This document shows positions 58,205-64,000 of a DNA stretch of 64,000 bases, piece by piece (positions within the stretch are counted from its first letter, which is position 1; every line of letters starts with the position of its first letter). The stretch is from Helicostylum pulchrum (Eukaryota; Mucoromycota; Mucoromycetes; Mucorales; Mucoraceae), in NCBI GenBank assembly GCA_025677825.1, contig JAIXMO010000004.1, forward strand, positions 868,001 to 932,000, read 5' to 3'. The notes below the pieces were generated by a model. It was not told the DNA's origin, did not search any database, and saw nothing but the letters and a program-made list of their open reading frames with translations. The translations under genes and the position numbers were made by a program.

Positions 58205-58251
58205 TTTTTTTGTAGTAAAAAAAAGCAAAGGTTTACTTTTCAACCCTTGTT
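57113..58251. other. Divergent promoter region between the SWIB gene and ubp8
   Basis: Highly pyrimidine/purine asymmetric. It includes a (CT)-rich patch at 57424-57460, a T10/A8 palindrome at 57958-57975 and an approximately 53-base pyrimidine tract (58159-58211) about 40 bases before the ubp8 ATG. No gene is supported. Confidence 0.5.
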
Positions 58252-60525
58252 ATGTCACATAATCCACCGGGTTCACCTTTATCACCTCTTTCACCCGCTT
58301 CACCCATGCTAGGCGATCAAAAAACAGTGTACGACGTTATCTATTCTGCGGATAATCCGACCGAGTTTTATGGAAACGCGCCACTGACGACGATGGGAGC
58401 TTGTGCTCATCTTGTAAAGTTGAAACAGAAACTGAAAGTGGAGGGAAATAACGAAGATAACGTCTTGGAAAACTATAGAGCCTTGGTTAGGTATTCTTTA
58501 CTTTGGCACAAGTCTAGAAAGTTAAAAGCGGAAGGAAGGAAAAGGAAACAATCTAAAGAAGTAAAAAAAAAAATATTTAAAACTGTACTTTAAAAAAGGG
58601 GTTGGCAGAAGGAATCTAATATTATTTTGTTTAAAAATAAGCTTCCTATACCTCAGTGTAGTACTTGTTTAGATCCTTTATCTAGGTTACATGCCTGTCT
58701 TCATTGTATTTATATAGGGTGTTGGAAGAAGGGACATATTAAAGATCATCAAAAGGAAAAGAAGCATACTTTTGGTAAATAACCACGTTTCTTTTTTTTG
58801 GCGTATCTTTTTTTTTCTAATATATTTAATAGCTATGGATTTCGATCGACATACATTATTTTGTTACGAATGTAATGATTACGTTTATGATGCAGAAATC
58901 GATGAAAGGGTTATACGAGCTGAATTACTTATCAGTAAGTAATTTAACATTGCAGATCACAGCGAAAAAACTGATACATGTATAAAAAAAAGAATCTAGA
59001 AAAAAGAAACAATGTGTACAGTATTTACCTTGGGAACCGAGTCACCAAGATGCATCTACGCTTACGAAATACTCGACCATTTCATCATGTCAAGGTATTC
59101 GAGGACTTTGTAACATGGGAAACACTTGCTTTATGAACGTCATCCTTCAAAGTCTAGTACATAATCCTTTATTAAAGGCGTATTTCCTAAGTGATCGACA
59201 TAATCCCAAGAACTGTCAAAAACAATTTTGTATGTGCTGTGAAATGGATGATTTATTTGCACAGGTAAAAAAAATAAAAAATAGGAAGGGATCAAAGGGT
59301 ATTAAAAAAAAGTTATTATAGTTTTATTCAGAAGATAAGAAACCTTACGGACCTTGTAGGTTCTTACAATCAATGTGGATGAGTTTAAAGGAATTGGCAG
59401 GGTACGCTCAACAAGACGCCCACGAGTTTTTTATAAGTGCGTTGAATAATATTCATGCTGGATGCGAAGGACAGAAATTGTCAAACTGTGACTGTATTAT
59501 ACACACGACGTTTGCAGGATTGTTACAATCGAATGTTACTTGTTTAAGGTGTAGAAATGTAACCACCACTTGTGATCCCATGTTGGATATCAGTTTAGGG
59601 TTAAGGCCCGTAGAAAAGAAAAAGAAGCTTAATGGCAAGTTGGCTGCCAGTAATGCCTTGTTTGATAAGAATGGAAGAAGGTTTAGTAGTGAGGATCTGT
59701 CCAGAGCCAGTAAACAAGGGAACACTTTATTAGATTGTTTAGATAGGTAAGTGTTGTGTGTATGTGTGTTTGTACGTACTTATTTTTCTGTTAAAAAATA
59801 GATACACACAGCCTGAGAAATTAGGGCCGAATGAGTATAGTTGTAGTAAATGTGGAAATACATTCCAGGTAGAAGGAACAGAAGCTTATCGGATAATGAA
59901 AATAAAATAAGAATAAAACTCTAATCTTGAGATTGTTTTATTTCATGTGATTTTTAGGAAGCTACAAAACAACTATCGATCAAACGTATACCACCAGTAC
60001 TCAGTATTCAATTAAAGGTAAAAGAGCTAAAATATACATAAAAAAGGTGTGTGTGCGTACTAAAAAAAGTTATAGCGGTTTGAACATGGTACTTCTTCTA
60101 CAAGTAAAATAGAAACGAAAATTAAATTTCCAGCAGAACTGGATTTGACACCGTATACATCCACGAAAAAGAGAGAAAGTGATAATATATACACTCTTTT
60201 TGCAGTTGTCAATCATCAAGGTAAAATGGATACGGGACATTATACAATGTATGCCAAGCATAGAAATGAAGTAAGTGTGGGGTTTTTTACATGTTGCGCA
60301 CACAAAAAAAATAATTATTGAATCTATATTTTATTAGTGGTTTAGATTTGATGATCATAATGTTACTGTAGCCTATCAAAAAGATGTATTGGATAGTAAA
60401 GCGTAAGTGATTTTATACATAGTACGCAAGTAGGTTACTTATAGTTCAAGTGTAGTTACATGTGCTTTTATATCAAAAAGTCGTTGGAATACGAAACGGC
60501 AGATCCATTTCGATTTGAAGGTTAA
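58252..60525 (+). CDS. UBP8: Ubiquitin-specific protease Ubp8/USP22 (SAGA deubiquitinase)
   Basis: About ten exons encode roughly 570 residues. The Pro/Ser N-terminus leads to a helical part (YRALVRYSLLWHKSRKLKAE). The ZnF-UBP domain follows: CSTCLDPLSRLHACLHC, GCWKKGHIKDHQKEKKHTF and LFCYECNDYVYD. The peptidase domain has the Cys box GLCNMGNTCFMNVILQSLVH, the GYAQQDAHEFFISALNNIH helix, two CxxC zinc pairs (CLRC, CSKC) and the His box DTGHYTMYAKHRNEWFRFDD. The last exon, reached through GC|GTAAGT to TGTAG, gives YMCFYIKKSLEYET and stops at 60525. Ubp8 removes ubiquitin from histone H2B within SAGA. Catalytic Cys and His are intact. The start at 58252 follows a long pyrimidine tract. Confidence 0.93.
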
Positions 60526-60672
60526 GAAATCGGGCCGAAAAAAGAATTAGGTTCTGCAACAAGACCCGTACTGTTACACACATATCAGTGACTTTTTTGA
60601 GAATAAAAATAAGTTTTTTTTTTTTTTTCCTTTTTTCTTCATCATCTTCTTTTTTAATACTATTTTACAATA

Positions 60673-62417
60673 ATGGCTGTCATCTCTACTTTGGTGGCCT
60701 CACTCCCATCTCTTAGTAACCTTGTTATTTATACCTTCTTAGCATTTGGCGTTTATGTTATTCTTAATATCTTGAACCAGTTGGTAAAAAAAAAAAAAAA
60801 TTTTTATGTTGCAACGTCAAAAAAAAATTAATTATTATATATACTTTAGTTTGGACCTAAGGACGCAAAAGCACCTCCTGTTGTATTCTCTTGGATCCCT
60901 TTTATGGGTAACGCTATCCAATTTGGAATGTAAGGAACCACTACAGACAGAAAGGGGAATATACTATGTTTTAACTAATTTTTTTTTTTCGTCTTTAGGA
61001 ACCCTATCAAATTTTTACAAGACTGTCAAAAGATGTATGGTGATGTATTCACGTTCTACATGGTCGGTAAAAAAGTCACTGTACTTTTAGGTGCTGATGG
61101 TAACCAATTTGTATTCAACTCGAAGCAAAATGTTTCTTCTGCCGCTGAAGCTTACAACGATATGACCAAGTATGTGTTTGGACGTGAAGTTGTTTATGAT
61201 GCTCCTCATAGTGTATTTTTGGAACAAAAGAGGTAAACTAGACTTTTTGTGTTGCTGTTGTTGTGTACGTAAAAATAACCCCCTTTTGTGTAAATAGATT
61301 CATTAAGGCTGGTTTGAATTCAGACTGTTTCCGTGAACATGTTCCTATGATTGTAGATGAAGTAACTGATTTCTTCAAGGACTTTAAAAAGCCCTCTGGT
61401 ACATTTGACGCCTACCACACTTTTGGATCTTTAATTATCTGTACAGCCTCTCGTTGTTTGATGGGTAAAGAGATCCGTGCCAATTTGGATAAGAACGTTG
61501 CACAGTTGTATTATGATCTCGATCAAGGTTTCCAGCCCATCAATTTCATCTTCCCTAACCTTCCTTTACCCTCGTATCGTAAGCGTGATGCAGCTTGTAA
61601 GAAAATGGCAGAGATTTATTCAAGCATTATTCGTCGTAGAAGAGAGGAAAATGATACGAGTAACTCGGATTTACTTCAGGCTTTGATCGATGCTAATTAT
61701 AAGGACGGGTCTGATTTACCCGATCATCATATTGCTGGTATGATGATTGCGGTGTTGTTTGGTGGACAGCATACGTCGGCTACAACAAGTGCGTGGACCT
61801 TGTTGGAGTTGGCGGCTCGTCCTGATTTGATCCGTGCCTTGCGTGAAGAACAAATCGAGAAATTGGGCTCGTTAAAGACCGATTTGACGTTTGAGAATGT
61901 CAAGGAATTGAGCTTGTTGGAGAACTGCGTGCGTGAAACTTTGCGTCTTCATCCTCCTATCTTTCAAATGATGAGAAAGGTGATTGCGGATGACGGTGTT
62001 ACGTTTGAAAAGACAGGGCATCAAATTCCAAAGGGTAATTTCTTGTGTGCTGTTCCTGGTGTGACTCAAGTAGATGAGACGTACTTTAAGGAACCTCTCA
62101 AGTATAACCCTATGCGTTGGGTGGATTTAGATGACCCTGTTCATTCGATGGAGGCTGGTGATGATGCTAATGTTGATTATGGGTTCGGTGTAGCTGGTAT
62201 CTCGTCCAAGAGTCCCTTCTTACCTTTTGGTGCTGGGCGTCATCGTTGTATTGGTGAGCAGTTTGGGTACCTTCAAATTAAAACTATCATTGCTACTATG
62301 ATTCGTCTTTTTGATATCGAGTTGGAAGAAGGTAAGGGCGTTCCCAAGTCCGATTATACTTCCATGGTCGTTGTACCTGAAAAGCCTGCCAATATTAAGT
62401 ATACTTGGAGAGAATAA
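60673..62417 (+). CDS. ERG11: Lanosterol 14-alpha-demethylase CYP51 (Erg11)
   Basis: Exons 60673-60783, 60850-60929, 60999-61232 and 61298-62417 give 514 residues. This ER-anchored cytochrome P450 removes the 14-alpha-methyl group of lanosterol/eburicol in ergosterol synthesis. Visible: N-terminal anchor LVIYTFLAFGVYVILNIL; the Pro-rich PPVVFSWIPFMGNA hinge; the B-C loop VVYDAPHSVFLEQKRF; I-helix AGMMIAVLFGGQHTSATTSA; ExxR motif NCVRETLRL; and the haem-binding FLPFGAGRHRCIGEQFG with the Cys ligand. The Tyr of VVYDAP aligns with the azole-relevant Tyr132 position of Candida Erg11 and is unsubstituted, as is the Val in AVLFGG. Mucorales often carry two CYP51 types, one with Phe at that Tyr; this copy would be the Tyr type. 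Confidence 0.97.
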
Positions 62418-62648
62418 TTTCTTTTTTTGGTGACACGAAATTTCCTTTTTTTTCTATATACACAACACATCTATATTATATATACACACACACAAAAAAA
62501 AACAACTTATTACACCTCCCTTAAAGCATAATAATAATAAACCTTTTTTTTCACACTTGATATTTTTGGTTTACGATTTGTTGTTTTTATTTTATGTAGT
62601 TTTTAAAAAAAGAGAGAAAAAAAATCTAAAAAAAACGGAATTTTTTTT

Positions 62649-63089
62649 TTAAGATGATTGTGGTTGCCTTGATAAAGTACCAGCAGTCGAACGTAAAAAG
62701 TGATCAAACGGACCCCCTCCTCCTTCATATCCCGTGTACTGTAAAACAATGCAGATGATGGCTGTCAATATACTGATGATGATACTAAGTCGAACAAATC
62801 CGTAAATCAAGCGAAACAGGCCACGCACGGTCAAGACAATGATGGCAAAGAGTGCGTACAGGATTAACATGGCGAGGGCAACTGGAATGATATCGGTTTG
62901 CACAGGAATCGAGTTTAAGACGGTGCAGTAGGTTCGCACAATAGGTGGGCTATGTTGGTAGATTAATGTGATCAAGTGTGAGACTAGCTCAAACACCTGG
63001 CTGGGTTCAGGCGCGCGAAGTTGTGTGCCCAGTTGTTCATAAAAGTAAATGTACCAATTTGAAAATACCTCTGCAACTATAGCGTCCAT
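62649..63089 (-). CDS. Small two-pass membrane protein, Apq12/nuclear-pore-assembly-like
   Basis: A single exon of 146 residues starts at ATG 63089, just after a GA-rich leader. The N-terminal half is amphipathic (MDAIVAEVFSNWYIYFYEQL, then HLITLIYQHSPPIVRTYC). Two adjacent hydrophobic segments follow, PVALAMLILYALFAIIVLTV and RLSIIISILTAIICIVLQYT, separated by RGLFRLIYGFV; a short Gly/Ser-rich tail ends the protein. Length and topology resemble fungal Apq12, a nuclear envelope/ER protein tied to nuclear pore assembly and lipid homeostasis, but sequence motifs are weak, so this name is tentative. It converges on ERG11 with about 230 bp between stop codons. Confidence 0.6.
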   Translation of the reverse strand: MDAIVAEVFSNWYIYFYEQLGTQLRAPEPSQVFELVSHLITLIYQHSPPIVRTYCTVLNSIPVQTDIIPVALAMLILYALFAIIVLTVRGLFRLIYGFVRLSIIISILTAIICIVLQYTGYEGGGGPFDHFLRSTAGTLSRQPQSS

Positions 63090-63295
63090 ATTATTTTTTT
63101 TTGTATATAAAAAGAGAGAGAAAAAAAAAGAGAGAGAAAAAAAAAGAGAGAAAAAGAAAAAAAAAAGAAAATATCCAAGCTTTTTTTGTAATTTTAAAAT
63201 GTAGGACGAAAAAAAAAGAGGACTTTCTTTACCCGGGTAAACCATTTTTACATCACCGCGCCCATCTCTCTTTCTCTTTTTTTTTTATAATAAAT

Positions 63296-64000
63296 TTATT
63301 GTTCTTTGATTTGAAATAATTTGACATGTGTACCATTCCAAGCACCATATTCCCTCATTGATGAAACGTAGTTTTGGCCCCACATCATACTACGGAACCA
63401 AATCACAAGCGCCTCTCCCCACTGAAACTTTCGAATAAACGTGTGCTGGCTTTGTACATCCAAGATCTCGTGGATATCCACCGTCTTTAAAAACTCAATA
63501 ATCTCTTCTAAACTGGTATTGTTATCGACACATTTTTCCTCCACTTTAGGCACCAGGTGCTTCACAACACGCAAAATACAGTCCAGTGGTAACTTTTCTT
63601 TCCAGAACGTGAGCCAGGATTCCGTTGGCATAAATCCGTTACGTGTGCGAAGGCTGTTATCAGCACTATCCTGACGAATGAGGTCTTCTTTTGCCGAGTT
63701 GGTATCATCGGGTTCTCGTTCGGCTTGTGGGTCCTGCTGCACTGATGGCGTACTGGGATCCTCGGTATTAGATGGTTCAACTGACTCGGTCTTTGTTGGT
63801 TCTGTGGATTCGGCCTTTGGTGGTTCAACCGAATCAGTCCCTGTTGTAGGTTCAGTTGTTGTAGGCTCCGTTGTAGACTCTGTTGCATTGGTTGGTTCGG
63901 CTACGATGGTCTTGGACTCCCTTAATACCCTTATTCTCTCTACCTGTGCCACCGCGTCCGCAAACGTAAGACTATCCAGCTTTTCAAAATAATCGTGATG
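63296..64000 (-). CDS. HID1-family protein, C-terminal part (5' end beyond window)
   Basis: The last 234 codons of a longer gene; the frame is open to the right edge of the window, where it reads YFEKLDSLTFADAVAQVERI. A Thr/Glu/Pro-rich low-complexity linker (about 63690-63900, repeated EPT/ESTEPTKTES-like units) is followed by the conserved C-terminal block: WLTFWKEKLPLDCILRVVKH, LVPKVEEKC, FLKTVDIHEIL, HTFIRKFQWGEALVIWFRSM and MWGQNYV, ending WNGTHVKLFQIKEQ. This matches the end of HID1 / fission-yeast Hid1 (Ftp105) proteins, which act at the Golgi and bind the deubiquitinase Ubp5 in yeast. The N-terminal membrane-associated region is not visible here. Confidence 0.85.
   Translation of the reverse strand, partial: HHDYFEKLDSLTFADAVAQVERIRVLRESKTIVAEPTNATESTTEPTTTEPTTGTDSVEPPKAESTEPTKTESVEPSNTEDPSTPSVQQDPQAEREPDDTNSAKEDLIRQDSADNSLRTRNGFMPTESWLTFWKEKLPLDCILRVVKHLVPKVEEKCVDNNTSLEEIIEFLKTVDIHEILDVQSQHTFIRKFQWGEALVIWFRSMMWGQNYVSSMREYGAWNGTHVKLFQIKEQ

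Noticed and set aside
1..64000. CRISPR arrays, bacterial operons, rRNA genes
   Set aside because: None seen; no regularly spaced repeats, no rRNA core motifs, and gene structure is eukaryotic throughout.

Overview
The window is nuclear DNA of a fungus, almost certainly an early-diverging filamentous one of the Mucoromycota, most likely Mucorales. The grounds are: AT-rich sequence full of poly-T and poly-A runs; genes dense in short GT-AG introns of about 50-100 bp; long Gln, His and Asn codon runs; a fungal TOR kinase, a fungal-type CYP51, a Kch1-like potassium transporter, SAGA Ubp8 and a eukaryotic tRNA-Ile. The genus cannot be fixed from sequence alone. Exon coordinates were read by hand from splice sites and frame continuity; entries list whole gene spans including introns.

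Layout. 1-8.8 kb is gene-poor and repeat-like: a decayed Asn/Gln-rich gene (about 1.1-1.7 kb), a diverged 160-200 bp inverted repeat (3.8-5.17 kb), a tandem direct repeat (6.17-6.27 kb) and a TIR-bounded element carrying a frameshifted membrane-protein fragment (6.9-7.7 kb). 8.8-11.6 kb holds convergent genes for ARPC1 (Arp2/3 complex) and an EF-hand mitochondrial carrier. 12.4-18.95 kb is a tandem array of P-loop sulfotransferase-like genes (Sulfotransfer_4 type): four intact copies, two pseudogenes and two relics. 19.5-29.2 kb: zinc-finger protein, Cid1-type nucleotidyltransferase, Ser/Thr kinase, cornichon/Erv14, and a multi-pass RING-H2 protein. 31.3 kb: tRNA-Ile(AAT). 32-34.7 kb: amino-acid/auxin-permease-type transporter. 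36.5-46.3 kb: PP4 regulatory subunit 3 (Psy2), a small disordered protein with a PP1-docking-like motif, a kelch-BTB protein, and a Kch1-like transporter. 46.5-54.3 kb: complete TOR kinase. 55.7-64 kb: SWIB-domain protein, Ubp8/USP22, CYP51, an Apq12-like protein and the 3' end of a HID1-family gene that runs off the window.

Most genes are unrelated housekeeping or regulatory genes with no operon logic. The structure that stands out is the sulfotransferase array. It is best read as repeated tandem duplication of a two-gene unit, a C-type gene followed by a B-type gene. The B partner survives in only one of three units, with an altered phosphate-binding loop, and is a relic in the other two. 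Other notable features are start codons isolated on their own exons (kch1-like and probably the kinase), a TOR FATC tail split by an intron so that the last exon encodes only the final residues, a GC-AG intron, and at least fourteen oligo-T/oligo-A palindromes scattered through non-coding DNA.
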